From positions 62,001 through 126,000 of the forward strand of contig JAYKXP010000109.1 in assembly GCA_037176845.1 (NCBI GenBank): DNA of 64,000 nucleotides. Direction: 5' to 3'. Of the stretch, positions 11,488 through 24,501 are shown one piece after another. This DNA is from Paramarasmius palmivorus (taxonomy: Eukaryota > Basidiomycota > Agaricomycetes > Agaricales > Marasmiaceae). Made by a program: the position numbers and the translations under genes. Each line of letters opens with the position of its first letter. Position 1 is the stretch's first letter. The notes beneath the pieces were generated by a model. That model did not search any database. It saw only the letters and a program-made list of their open reading frames with translations, and was not told where the DNA came from.

Positions 11488-12566
11488 ATGTTCCTCTCAA
11501 CCTCACTCGCGGTCATCTCCTCTTTCCTCATTTCGACTGTTGCAGCCCATGGTGGTGTGACCTCGTATGAGATTGCGGGAACTAAGTATACTGGATGGTC
11601 TCCATACAACAGCCCTTCAGGACAGACATCCATCGAACGTCCCTATAGCACCTATGATCCGTAAGTTGCTCGTTGTCCACTTGTCATGCAATAATGGACT
11701 GATTAGACTCATGCAACAGCATCCTGTCACCTACAGCGTCGGTGAGTGGACACCGCTCATAGCGTGAAGCGATGTACTGATGATAAGAACCTAGACCATC
11801 AGCTGCAATAACAATGGTCAGCCAAGTGCCAGCCAGCTTACTGCCAACGTCAAAGCAGGTGATTCTATCACCGCTTTCTGGAGGTATGGGGTGCCATCGC
11901 GTGTGTTTGTTAGCGCGTGCTGATAACCACTGAAGTCAGTGGACGCACAAAGAGGGTCCTGTCACAGTTTACATGGCCTCCTGTGGTGGTTCGTGCGCCT
12001 CGGCGAACAGCAACAGCCTCAAGTGGTTCAAGATTGCTGAGACTGGATTGAAGTCTGGCACAGTAGGCAACGGGGTTTGGGGTAACACAGACATCATGAG
12101 CACGCTCAAGTACACGACCACAATCCCCAAAGCTTTGGCTGATGGCGAGTATCTAATCAGGGTTAGTGGATCGGTCTTTTCGGCTCCGAAATTTATTAAT
12201 TTCCCTGTCTTCTAGCACGAGTTGCTAGCGCTTCACCAAGCCAACACCCCTCAATTCTATCCAGAATGTACCTCTCACTACATTCCACGTTGCTCGATCA
12301 GAGGCTAATTCTCACCCTCTCACAGGTGCGCAATTGAAGGTTACCGGTGGCGGAGGCAAGACCCCAAGTGGTAGCTACCTCGTTTCTTTGCCTGGTGCCT
12401 TCTCCATGAGCGATCCTGGTGTCAATATCAACATCTACGACGCCAACACGGCATCTCTGACTACCTACAAAGTTCCCGGACCTGGTATGTACTGTCGTGC
12501 CACGATAAGGTCGAAGAAAGTTTCTAACTATATCGTCGAACCGTAGCTGTCTGGACCGGCCAGTAA
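11488..12566 (+). CDS. AA9 lytic polysaccharide monooxygenase
   Basis: Seven exons (11488-11660, 11720-11741, 11795-11883, 11936-12161, 12216-12267, 12326-12484, 12547-12566) give 246 residues. A 20-residue signal peptide ends in TVAA and exposes His21 (HGGVTSY), the N-terminal copper-brace His. The second brace His is in QWTHKEGPV; QFYPEC supplies the conserved Gln and axial Tyr; RHELLALH, NINIYD and the terminal KVPGPAVW are all AA9 signatures. The enzyme oxidatively cleaves cellulose or related glucans outside the cell, using copper with H2O2 or O2. There is no CBM1 module or linker, so it is a single-domain form. The six introns of 52-62 bp are dense even for this genome. Regiospecificity cannot be read from the sequence. 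Confidence 0.93.
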
Positions 12567-13614
12567 ATTACCTACAGTCGTTCCTCTTCGGAGATGATCC
12601 GGAATTGCCCGCTTTGGTTCAGAGAGGAGAGGATATTGCCACTCGAAATACTTCCTTTCTATCGAATGTTTACGACGCGATGAATTTCGAATACCTTTGC
12701 TCCACAAATCACCGCTTCTTACCCATTACCACCTTCGTGAGTTCCAATCTTTGTAAAGCTGCGTTCGCAAAAGGTCGTCTCAGGACAAGTGCTTCTCTGT
12801 CATCGCCCCTCAGAGTTTATTAAGAGAAGTTCTGCCAAAGCTGAGCATCTGCTGTTATCGTAGCTTTATCTTTCCCAGAGAAGCGGTTCCCTAGACACAC
12901 ATGAACCGCATTCCACAACATCGTCGGGGCTTCTAGCTGTATGGTTAACCGTATATGTTGTGCTATAGATGTCAGTTGTGGGCTTCATTGTTATACTTTG
13001 ACTGATCATTGACCCAATCTTTGTTCGCAGGGGCTCTAAAATTGGTTTCTTCTAGACTTCGGAATACCTTGGCATGAGGCATTGAACAAAAGCCGGGCTG
13101 ATTCATTGCGACTCAGGGTGTATTATCACCGGTTTATTACTTGTAATGGAAGCCAGGCGCCGGTACGACCACGGACCGGGGTAGACACCAATGCTGTACA
13201 GAAGCGAATAAGGCAACGCCATGGGTATTGTTTTTCGGAGATCATTAATGGCGAGCTGCGATGTGGCAACGTGCTAGGGATCTTTTAAAAGCGACCTATC
13301 TAAAGCGAGGGACCTCCCATTTGATCTATCCCTACTCCTCAGCGTTGAAACTTGTTCCTCCCGACTCATTCTCTCTTCCTACCCCAATATCACCTTTGAT
13401 TGTCCCTTCTGCCGTCGTCTCATTATACGAAGCTTCTTCAGTGACGCAGGTAGTCACCTGGTACTCAGCATCGTGGTGAGTGGCGCACTGCAAATCATAT
13501 ATAACTTCTTTGGTTCCAAGTCATTGAACTCATTCAATCCTCTCTCTAGAAGTACGAACCTCAGGACCCCTTCATTTCTTTATACATTTACACTTCCTTA
13601 ATTCGGTCCACATC
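12567..13614. other. Intergenic
   Basis: Between the AA9 gene and the second MTEYDYS gene. No supported gene; short frames (13082-13479) carry no motif. Confidence 0.4.
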
Positions 13615-14451
13615 ATGACAGAGTACGACTACTCACCGGAAGGCTACCGACGATACCTCGATACCCAGGATCGTATAGCGAGATGGCGCGACACGACTGA
13701 GGCCCATAGGCAAGAGTACAGTGCACCCTTTGGAGCTAGGTCAGATGTCGACGCGAACGAACAGTGGGATGGGGTGACTAGAGCGAATCGTGGAGATGCT
13801 TCACTTTCGAGAGGGATACCGCAACAATCTTCCTATCACACCTCCGTGCCAGTTGCTGCACCACGGCCATCGTATGCCAACCCGACATGGGTACAAGCAC
13901 CGCTTGCCGGCTACCAGCAACCACAAACAGCACCCGCACCCGCACCTATCATCATACAATCACTTCCCTCGAAACACAAATCATCCAAATCACACAAGTC
14001 GCACAAGTCATCCAAGTCGAAAGGGCGAACATATGTGATAACACCGCCTCCTCCCTACATTCAGCCCCAGTACGCCCAGTTTCAGCACCCGCAATCCGGC
14101 TCTGTAACGTACATCACAACCGACTATGCTGGGTATCCAGTTCCCCAGACCGCCCAGAGACATCAAGTCCCCGGTTCGGTATACTCGTACTCTACTCCTC
14201 CTGTTCCTACCGGTGGCAGCTCATACGCAGCACCTACAAGTCCTGTGTATTCCAACCCATCGCCTTTGGCTTCGCCAGGCGCAACTCCGCTACCCGGAAC
14301 ACTTTCATATCCTCCGCAACAACCGCATTACCCTGGGCAACAGAATGTGCTGATTATTCCGTCTTCCAACGGAAGGTCGCTAAAAGTTATGGTATGTGGG
14401 TTGCTTCTTACAATGGAACTCCTGCTAATGACAGATTATACGCAGTATTAG
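13615..14451 (+). CDS. MTEYDYS-type low-complexity protein, copy 2
   Basis: Paralogue of 9259-10372: MTEYDYSPEGYRRYL, DRIARWRDTTEAHR and PFGARSD match copy 1 almost residue for residue. The middle is Pro/Gln/Tyr-rich with a Lys/Ser/His cluster (KHKSSKSHKSHKSSKSK) near residue 123. The end is NVLIIPSSNGRSLKVM. A GTATGT donor at 14392 and CAG acceptor ending 14445 would excise exactly 54 bp, leaving one codon (Tyr) before the TAG; because 54 is a multiple of three, the same TAG ends the unspliced frame. No domain, signal peptide or membrane helix. Function unknown; the two copies bracket the AA9 gene. Confidence 0.65.
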   Translation: MTEYDYSPEGYRRYLDTQDRIARWRDTTEAHRQEYSAPFGARSDVDANEQWDGVTRANRGDASLSRGIPQQSSYHTSVPVAAPRPSYANPTWVQAPLAGYQQPQTAPAPAPIIIQSLPSKHKSSKSHKSHKSSKSKGRTYVITPPPPYIQPQYAQFQHPQSGSVTYITTDYAGYPVPQTAQRHQVPGSVYSYSTPPVPTGGSSYAAPTSPVYSNPSPLASPGATPLPGTLSYPPQQPHYPGQQNVLIIPSSNGRSLKVMVCGLLLTMELLLMTDYTQY

Positions 14452-15799
14452 CACGGCCTACCCCATTTTTACGTTTAGACAACGGGAACGCAGCGGGAAT
14501 AGTTGGTACCTTCTCTACCACTTCCCATCGGCATAGGTTCCCGGATCCATCATTTGACTATCTCCCGCATGCACGATTCACATACTCATCCCCATCTCCA
14601 TCCCATCATCCCCACTGTTACATTACATGTTCCATCGCACCATAATACCCGTTTCTTGAAGCGCTATAACGTCTATTGAGTCAGGGCCACCCACGTCACA
14701 TCACCTCGAGGCAAAACGCTCCTCAACGTCAAATTGAAAGTATCTCCACCGTCATTACAGTGTCATCTGCGTAGCTATGATGGCTTGACGGGTATGTTCA
14801 AGCAAGGGGATGACGGTATTCTCCAGCCTCGTTGCTATAAGCATCAGACGGCTGGAATGTCCGGGTACCTCGCGAGTCGCTAGAAAGAGCCCAGACTCCA
14901 CATCCCTTTCTTCACGGCTGGCTCTTACGTGGACAGAACAACCAGGAAAGGATGCGAAGAGGATCGTTATTCGGCGGCATGATTGTTTTACGTCCTACAC
15001 CTGGAGCGGAATTCCTACGCGTATCGAGACTCTACCTCCCCACGAGCGCCCAAAGGCATAGCACCTTAGGCCCTTGTCACTGTCAGCGCACGCAGTCGAG
15101 ATGGTTACACCAGAGACAATGCGCGCGCTAGACTTCCATACACGGAACAACGATCTGCGCTATGGTCTCATTATCGGTTACAATTGCGGAACGTTTCACT
15201 ACCCTGCAGACGGCGCTATTTGACGGGCGGGTTTCCATAGAACCATTTTAATCATACTACACTTGCTTCATAGACGTTTATGGTTTTGCATCATTTCTTT
15301 CCTGTATTGTCACGCTCATTCAATAACATCTCATCTGCATCCATCGCATTACCACGGAATAAACCCATTTTCTTCATTATCTGTTGTATCTTCCGCATAG
15401 ATTCCACCTTGTATTCATCTTTTGTAGCAATGTATTCAGTGAACGATGTTTCTTACAGCCATTTCGTTGCAGATTGAACCAGTTTCATCACTATATTCGA
15501 ACTGCACGTCATGTTCTCGAGCAGCCGAGCTGGAGCGAAACTGTCACTCAACGCCATTAAAACCTGAGAGGAAAAAGTACATCTATTGTCGTCCCATAGA
15601 ATCGTACACCGCATCCTATTGTACATTTTGTGAGGTGGTATATAGCTATCTAAACAGTAACTGTCCATGTACACCAGTTCCAAGAAATCCTGATTTCTCC
15701 TACTGAGGTATCAGTCCTACTAATCGCTGCGTCAAGGCATAATAGTACCAAAGTATAATGCCACCAAGGGCACGAATACTTGGACCAGTAGCGATGCCT
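14452..15799. other. Intergenic, convergent
   Basis: About 1.3 kb between the 3' ends of the second MTEYDYS gene and the CFEM gene. Only short overlapping frames; no repeat or RNA gene seen. Confidence 0.4.
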
Positions 15800-16891
15800 C
15801 TAGAGCATTAGCATCATAACGCCCATCCCAACAAGATATCCTGCGCCTGCGACAGTGTACCGTGCAGCACCGTTATTCCCATTTCCGCCCTGATTTCCGC
15901 TCTCTCCGGTGGGCTGGCCTTGAGTGCTGGTCTGTCCCAATCCGGAAGTTGGCCTTGGTGAGGATGTTTGCGTAGGCAGGGGCGGCGGAGTGGTGCCTGT
16001 AGTCTGAGTGACTGGCGGCGCTTGGGTAGTTTGGGTCGTCTCAGTTGTCTGAGTAGTCGGTGGAATGACAGGAGTCGTTGTCGAAATAGTGGTGTCTGTA
16101 ATGGATATCTCAGTTGTCGTAATCCCGGTACCAGTTGTAGAGAACGAACCGGTACCGCTGCTGAGCGGGGGGAAGGTGCTAAGGCTTGACAAGGTACCAG
16201 TGAACGTCCCTGACAGATTTGATATCAGTATCATGGTGGTGGTGGAGGGGTATCAAACTCACCTGTGCCAGTTGACGTCCCTGTTCCCGTTACCACATCT
16301 AATGGGTGTCTTTTCAGAAGTTGAATAAGTGAGAGTATGGAGCCAAACGCACCACAAGCATCCTCCAAAGCTTGCTGGCCTAACGCACGATCTTCCGGTG
16401 CACACACAGTAGCTGCACATTGAAGCGTAGTGGATACAAATCCAGAGAACCCGCAGAGGCATTGAAAGTCATTTCTGTCAAAGTGAGTCAGCTCCAAGCT
16501 CAACCTATTCGATCCCCGGCCTCGCCGGAAATTAGGAATGACATGCTAATGGGCCTGTTGTGGAGAGGTAGAGCGCTCTGCGCCCGTTCCTCGTGGTTTG
16601 ACAGGCGCAAACGCCGCCGGAGTCGTTGACACTGCTTTAAGAAAACGACTGATTCTGACGGGTTGCACCGCCGCCACCGTACACAGGTTATCCCAAAAGC
16701 ACTGTTCCGGAGGCCACGTCCACTCTACAGCAAAATTCCGGGAAAAGAGAAGTATGTACTCACGGGGTACATCCAAATGTGGTCGCAGAGGTCTGAACAC
16801 ACGGCTGTGCGCAGACAGGTACTCGAGGTCCTTGGGCGTAGACAACAGCCAAAAGCGAGAGGAGCAACCAGAATGTGCTTGAATGCTGCAT
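15800..16891 (-). CDS. CFEM-domain GPI-type surface protein, copy 1
   Basis: Three exons (16891-16764, 16474-16263, 16209-15800) give 249 residues. A signal peptide (FWLLLSLLAVVYA) is followed by a CFEM domain with all eight cysteines: VPVCAQPCVQ, TFGC, FQCLCGF, LQCAATVC and EDAC. A Ser/Thr/Pro-rich stalk of ~120 residues and a hydrophobic C-terminal tail (YLVGMGVMMLML) indicate a GPI anchor. CFEM proteins bind heme or act at the fungal surface during adhesion and iron capture. Intron 1 is 289 bp, about five times the local norm, so a missed exon or an inserted sequence is possible; the CFEM spacing is nevertheless correct without one. Confidence 0.85.
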
Positions 16892-17659
16892 TTTTTAAAA
16901 GTTTGACCTGAAGGAACAGAGAATGAGTCCAAGTGCAGGGTAAGGAAGAGATTGAGGGAACAAACATGCGTTTTTATAGACTATAAGGGCCGCCGTGTGA
17001 CAATGATTGACGTAGCTCTTTGGGGATCAGGTGGGCGCTGCACTGCCAATCTGGTGATGATCTTGAACGAACAGCTTCAAAGCAAATCGACATGTGCTCG
17101 TTGCGTGTAGGTTGACAGAATCACTGACCTGGAGACCCAAAATTCAACAGGTTTCGACGTGTCCAAGTCAAGCTGAAACTGCGAAGATGGTGGTGGAGGC
17201 CAAGAATGCTGCCACGAGGAAAGTTACTGCGTAACTCGTGCCATCTTTCCCGTGACCTCGATTTCCCCACGCCCACCCGGCCCATTTACACCGAGAGTCG
17301 AGACATTTCCACCATGTCCTCATCCTCCGTGTTCCTCGTTTTCGGTTTCCCCGCAGTTGCCTCACTGAAAGTCACAGCAGAACAGCTGAAGAAACTCTAA
17401 TGGGCCACCGAGGGAGACGGGCGTTCCGCAGTAAATTGGGCGCTCATCTTAATCCATCCGCGCTGAACATCAGAGTCGAATGATATATACAAAAAAGGAT
17501 ATGGGGATCTTCGGTATGACTGATGCATGTAGTGGTATGAGGACAAGTTGTAGAACGCCGAGATCAAGCATAATTACAAGTAGAGCGCCGGCATTAGGTC
17601 GATGTCGCAGATAATCCATTGTCTATAGGCTGATGAGAGAACACCGAAACAACAATATC
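16892..17659. other. Intergenic
   Basis: Between the CFEM start and the 3' end of the ABC transporter. A 65-codon minus-strand frame (17365-17168) ends in a hydrophobic stretch but has no credible start context. Nothing else supported. Confidence 0.4.
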
Positions 17660-20600
17660 CTACTTCCCCGTTTTTGCCGCTGCCATGGCAAATAGCACAC
17701 CTTTATCGGCCGACTCGTTTACAAGGGCTCTGAGCAAACCATCTTCCTTCCTTAACAGTTCTTTCGGAGAATCGAATTCAACCTGTACAATAACAGGTCA
17801 GCTTCAATGGACGCCCATATGAACACCAAATCAGCAACTCACGATTTTACCAGCATCCAGAACCATCTATTTCGAGTCAAATATCCTGGTCAGCAACGGA
17901 AATGTGAGATACAGAATCACTTACAATCCTATCCGCATCCATGATCGTTTGCAGCCTGTGTGCAATAGTAATAACAGTGGTATCTCCGCCGAGTTCGTTT
18001 CGTAGAGACTGTTGTATAATAGTATCTGTTTCATAGTCGATCGCTGATGTTGCTGTACGAACCAAGTTCGTATCAGCGCCCATTGAAAAACATGAGAGTC
18101 AGGGCGTACCTTCATCGAGAATTAATACTTTGCTCTTTCTCAGTATGGCTCTCGCAAGTGCGATTATCTGTCTCTGGCCCACAGACAGGTTAGTTCCTCC
18201 ACTTGAGATACCCGTATCAAGAGTTATTCGGCCTTCACGCTTAGCCTTCTGTAATTCAAAGAGGCCGGCGGATCGCAGAGCATCATTGAGTGTTGCATCG
18301 TCATGCTGCCCAAATGGGTCGAGGTTTTGACGGAGACTCCCGCTCAGGAGCTCAGGCTGTTGAAAGTGGCGTCAGGGGAGATCTCATTGGCAAGGAGAAG
18401 TGATTCTTACCATTTGAGGTATAATGGTGATCTTTGATCTCAAAGCATCAAGGTTGATACTGCTGGTCTTGAGACCATCGTAGTAAACATCGCCTTCGTT
18501 TGGAATGCAACGCAGCAGTGAGAGCGTAAATGTGCTCTAATGAACATGGCTCAGACAAAAGGGTATGACGATAGATGCAAAGAATGCATACCTTCCCGGA
18601 TCCTGTACGCCCGACTGCATCGAAGGATATCAGTATGGACGCAAAAACATGTATAATGGGGATACACACCGACACCAATACGCTCTCCAGACCGAATATG
18701 GAAGTTGAGATTATGTAGCACACGGGGTCCCTCGGGGGAATACCTAGCGGAGAGGTTTTCCGCTCTGAGGTCACCACTGGCAGGCCAATATGCTGGGGGC
18801 TCGTTTCGCTTTGTCGGGCTCGGCTCTTGCTCAATATTGAGGTACCCCTCAATGCGTTCAAGGCTACGTAATGCTGTTCAGAGGTTGCCGAATGAAACCT
18901 GAAAAACAGCGACCAACCTGTTAGCTGTCGTCCAAGGAAATGAGTTCGGAACCGATAAAGATGGCAAGCAACGACATACCGTTCATCTCAAGGTCATTCA
19001 AGTAGAAAATGAAGAAGAGTATGGCGTTAGTAAACGTCACTGAGTATTCATTAGTCAAGTCATAATGACATAGAACATCACATTTACCAGCCATATTCAA
19101 CGAGAATCCAACTCCCGAGGCACCGGCGCTACTATAGTATACTAAGTATGCAGCCAGTCCCGAAGAGAACAGCGCTCCGAGAAACTCGACCCGACTAGCC
19201 ATCCAGCGCGTGAGGCTGAATAGTGTTCTAGAAATTCTGGTATAGACATCAATCCGGCGACGCAACTCTTCTTCGAACACATCGGAGGCACCATACGCCC
19301 GGATGGAAACTGTAGAATCCTGACTCAGTACTCGTCAACGCTAACTCAATAATGAGTAGTCGAACCTATGCCGGCGATAGCGGTTTCAAATCTATGATGT
19401 CGTCAGCAAATAAGGAACACCAGAAGATTCATGGTGCTTACTGTGCTAATACGGGGGCCTTGGCATTAGACCTAACGGAAAAACATCAGCCGTGATTGAA
19501 GACCAAGTTCAACTAATCGAAACGGACATTTCGCGGCGGGTACACAGCACGGCGGCAATGTATTTTCTCCCGAACCAGTTTCCTACCGACGCAACAACGA
19601 CCCCTGGGATGACAAAGATAGGAGTGTATATGGCCAGAGCGCCCAGCTGAGTAATCATCTTAGTTGCTAGAATGCCGAATTCCTGTATCGAAGACGGGAT
19701 TTGCATGTCGACTGTATGAGAAGCCGATTAACAGAGATGCAAAGAACACATGAAACAGCATGCCTGCATTCATATCCTGTGTGCATCGTGCTAGTATGCG
19801 TGAGACGGGTGTCATGTCCAGCCACCTATAGACTTGATCAGCTAATGCCAATAACTATTCCCACTAACACACCTCAAAGTGGTATTTAGCACCGAACCCA
19901 CGAGCTTCTTGTGAATCGTCCTTGACGCTCTCACAGCCGAATGGGAGAAGAATGCGTAGGTAAGGCCTGAACTTATCAGCGCTGCGAGCAACACAATACC
20001 TGTTAGAGTGGTCAGCGGCCGAGTTTGACCGTGCGGAATCGACTACTAACCATACATTCCAAGATGTCTGAAGGAGTCAAAGTTAGTTCGAGTCTCATTG
20101 ACAGGTGCATGAATGCTTACCTGAAAATCGGCACCTCTGAAGGAGGTAGCAGTTCGTATTGTGTTGCCCAATACCCGAGGTACCATGTTTGGACGACATT
20201 CAATATACCGGATACCAATAAGCCGCCCGCATAGATTATCATAGCAAAGGCTGCGTGATTACCGCCAAATGCGGACAGGTATAACTTCACTGAGGGATGG
20301 TCAGTAGATGAATATAAGAGGCTGCCCTTGCATCGGAACCCACCAGCTGAAAAGCTAACACGACCCATTTGAACTTCTTCCGCAACGATAAGTTTCCCAT
20401 CAGCTTTCGCTTTCGTGTCGCTGGGCGGTGTGAGTCCGTCTTCCTTCTCTGTAAACTGTGTCTCTTGTTCCTCGCTCGTTGGGGTGTCTTGATCCAGGAC
20501 AACGTCCATAGCATCCGCCGAACTGACCTTTCCGTCCTTCACGGAGATGACAGACTCGGCGAGAGACAAGGTTAGGGGCAGGTTGTGTGTCTGGATAACG

Positions 20601-23600
20601 TCATGAGCACTTGTCGTGACCATCAGGCCAATATCCATGCTTACCACTAGGATAACAGTCCTTCCTTGCAATAGATCCCCTCTGAGGCACTTGTTCACAA
20701 TCCATCTGGCAGTGTGCACACTAAGAGCAATTGCGGAGTCAGCGCGCGTTCACGCAGGACGCAAGAGACTCACTCGAGCGCTGCAAGAATATCATCCAGG
20801 AGAAGTATCTCGGCAGAGGAATAGACTGCTCGAGCAAGCGTAATCCTCGCTTTCTGTCCACCACTCAGTGTAATGCCTTTTTCTCCCACCTCCGTCATAT
20901 CACCTGCATCGAACAAACCGAGGTCTCGTTCGAGACCACATTGGTAAATGACCTTCTGGTAGCGTTCTTCGTCGTACAACGAATTAAAGAGAATGTTGCC
21001 CTGAGGCAAGGTGTCAGAAACAGGGTCGATTCTCCGGAATGGGGCTTACTCGAATGGTATCATTCTGCACCCAAGATTCTTGAGCTGCATACGCTAAACC
21101 GCCGCCACGGGGAAGGCTAACATACGAATCGGGTTTGAGAGGGATGAAGTGCAATTCACCTATATTCACTGTCAGCATCAAATATAGCTGGGGCAAGGGC
21201 AGACTTACCAAGTAGAGCCATCAGCAACGATGTCTTTCCCGAGCCAGTCGGACCAACTATGAGGTTCAGGCATCCACGCTTAAACTTCAGGGTCCCTTCT
21301 ACCGACAACACGAATCGTGCTTGGTAAGCAAGGGGATCGTCGTAAGTTTCGTTGGACCAAGTGAACAACGCTTCGTGTACCCCAATTTCGGAGCTAGAAA
21401 CTACAGCGTGTGCGTTCTGGTCTGAATGGTCTGGTGAGAAGGCGTCGAGCAGTTCAGTCTAATGACAGAGTTCCATTAGTTCGCGAGATGTTGTATTTGG
21501 GAATTACGCACCTCAACGAGGAATTCGTTGATCCGATCCAGGGAGACTTTGGACATGATGAGCTTTCCGAGAATTTGTACAATGAATGTACATTGGGTCC
21601 TGAGAAATTCGAAAACAGTGATAGAACTGAACACCACCGAGGCCTTCAGCTCTTTCTTCATGATAACAGTCTATGCCAAACTTTTAGCGCTTGCTCAAAC
21701 TCATGGACGTGATTTACTAACGCTGTCAAACGAAGGGCATTGAGTGGAATGATACTAGAAGGCCGGATCAAAGACGTACAAAGTAAAGTAACAGGCGACC
21801 ATTGTTATCACCGGTATCAAGAAACTGACAAAGCAATCGGTCAGCCTTGCGGGCACGTTCAAGACCATGGCGTCTTACTTGATAATCTGAGTAATCAGCT
21901 GCAAACGCCAATGCCTTCTTATCCATTTCAGCTCCTGCTCTCGCTTTTCGGCAATTAAACGGCTCATTTTGTCTTCCCATCCAAAGAGCTTGACCATACG
22001 GAGGACTTTCATCGCTAAATTCAATGTCAATAAATTGAGCATAGAAAGACAACAAGAAACGAACTCTCAGTGACCACCTCCACCCGCTCATCAGTTCTCT
22101 TCATCTTCTCGGACTGTATCTTGTGTGTAAGGCTGGCAAGGTATCCAGGAACTGGTAATAACAAGAGTGTACATCCAAAAGCGACAAAGGCACTACGAAG
22201 CGACGACGGTCAGCGGAGGGAGTAGTTCGGAGTTCAAAGAGGTACTAACCTCCAGCCCAGAATCGAGTATAGGAACATCAAACTGAACGCAAGCTGAAGA
22301 GGCACATATGCAACGAGGTACGGCAAATGAGGGCCATTCAGGATGTTATTCACATCGGTGGTGACGAGATTGTTAATCTTGCCGATTAAAGAGCTGCCTT
22401 TCTGTGTTTCTTGGACGGGAATCTCGGGAGTCTAAGTAAACACCCGTGAGCTCGAGAACCGGTGCCAATGAAACGGAATCAGCTACCTGGGTCTCTGTAG
22501 CTTGCAATCCCTCCTGGTACTCCGCCTCAACTGAGTCTTGGTCTGTGTGTAGTTCGCCTTCTGACAATGCTGCGACACTCGGAGTTGGTGTTTTGTGTAT
22601 CGGCGATGCTTGAGCTTTCATTCTGATATGAAGAGCGTGCGCAAATATAACTTGAGTCAGGATGCTGTTGATTCTGGCGAGACTACGTAGCTGAGTGGAT
22701 GTGAGTTCTAGTTTATGCAAAGGCAAGAGATAGGCATACCGCAGACAGCATGTACTGTTCAATAGATAAAGATGCCACATTTGGACCTGAAAGGTTTGTA
22801 CGATCAACAAAAGGAGAGCCCTCGAGCGAATATGATATACTACGAACCAACGAAGATCATCAAAACCCAGAACCATGGACGGACAAAGGACTCGTTATTG
22901 CTGCTTTCCAGATACCTATCTACCTCGTCAGCAATAACCCATAATTGACACCACAGGAGCTTCATACCGAAGCAATTGGTTCACGGAAACAGGAACAGTG
23001 AACTTCCCAATCGTGTGAATTACCAGCATGATCACCATATTTGCATAGTCCCTGCGCACGAGACGGAAGAGGCTCCAAAAGATGTGTTGTCTCTGGACTC
23101 CTCCGAAAGCTGGCACGTGCTAGTATGACAGCGTCATTAAGATGAATGGAGACGACAATACCGAGCTCTTACCGAAGCACTTTTCTCCCGTAGATGCTCT
23201 GCAGCATCATAATCAGCCAGGGGTAGCATTTGGTCGACCGACATGTGAGATACCCGAGATGCAAGGAAAAGGATCTTGTCCACGAAAAAGAAGCCTATCA
23301 GGCTAAACAGAGAGGCGGTCTGCTCGGGGTGTGGTGTAGTTGAGGGTTTCTACGAATGAAATGGTAAGTATAGTAGATATGGAGCTTTTAGAACTAAAAG
23401 AACCTTCGGGTTGACAGGCTTGTACTCCCGAGGCATAAAGAGTGGTAATAGGGCGACTATACCCAAAATGCCGATCTTCCACCACACCACTGCGCCTTCG
23501 CGTTCATCTTGCGGTGTCAGTTGGAAGGTTGTCAATGGGAAAAGATCTCGATAGGCATAAATGGCGAAGGACACCGTAAGAATGGCATTGGCATGTTGGG

Positions 23601-24122
23601 CGCTGAGGTTACTTAGGTTCCTTGGGGTGACGAGTACGAGAATGGAGAGAAGCCCAGCATATGTCTGGATTCATATGAGCGACATATCGATTCGAAAAAG
23701 GCTTCAAGACTCACGAATGCTGCTGTGATAGATATCGGGGTGATCGTGCGAGTGAACCATGAGAGAGATAGCAAGGCAATGCACATGCCCGCTCTGAGAG
23801 ATTGAAGCCCAAATTGAAATGATCCGGTATGACGGGGTACATGTTTCGATAGCGAAGGGTCGTCTTCTGCGGATTCTGTTGCACCTGTCCGTGATTTGAA
23901 GAAGTTCCAACATGACATGACCGTGAGCGCTGAGAGCGAGAGTGCTGACGCGTACGCCGGAAGGTTCGCACTATCCCAAGGGTCCCAGCTGAGAATGAGC
24001 GACCGTTTAATAGTTTTGACTAATGGAAAGACTGTGTATACGCACCATGGACCAACAGGTATCCCCAACCCCATAGCTATTTGTGTTTCTGCAGCCGTAC
24101 TCCCAAAGTCTGGGATAGACAT
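17660..24122 (-). CDS. ABCC-type (MRP/Ycf1-like) ABC transporter
   Basis: One multi-exon gene running right to left; many 45-60 bp introns, not all resolved. An N-terminal hydrophobic TMD0-like region (24122 to ~23300) precedes TMD1, NBD1, TMD2 and NBD2. NBD1: Walker A GPTGSGKT (21254-21231), signature LSGGQ (20868-20854) and ILLLDD (20808-20791). The DD in place of DE is typical of the non-catalytic ABCC site. NBD2: Walker A GRTGSGK (18612-18592), LSVGQRQ (18188-18168) and Walker B VLILDE (18133-18113), then IAHRLQTI as the H-loop. The ending KTGK-stop at 17660 follows [10 protein letters not shown], the usual ABCC tail. It should export organic anions or glutathione conjugates across the vacuolar or plasma membrane; the substrate is unknown. 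Confidence 0.9.
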
Positions 24123-24501
24123 TTTCTCTTTAACTTTAGAGGATGGGGGTAGGAAACAAAACGAGTAACGCCCGCTGTAAAACCCTGTCTAAGCCCTGTT
24201 ACAAACAATTTTTCAAATCAAAATTACACCTGCCAATCCCATCAAGACGTACCTGGCAGCCTGGGCGGATTTTTCCCGGCCCAAAGCTAGAGAACCCTCC
24301 CGAACAAGAGTTGACAGCCTAGTCTTCGCATCTCATCTCGATTTAAGTGCTATCCACGTCAGCAGGAGCTGACGCGTACAGGTTGATGTGAGAGAATAGA
24401 AGGTTTTGGGGGCGGAGGTTGACCGTGGTAAAGCCCTTAACAAACAAATGTTCACGTGAAAATTATCAGATTAGATCAATTAAATATCAAATACCTTTCG
24501 G
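24123..24501. other. Intergenic
   Basis: Upstream of the ABC transporter. No gene or repeat; presumably its promoter. Confidence 0.4.

Noticed and set aside
16540..16640. tRNA-like GGTAGAGCGCTC segment in the CFEM intron
   Set aside because: No cloverleaf could be closed: acceptor and T-arm do not pair and no good B box lies at the right distance.
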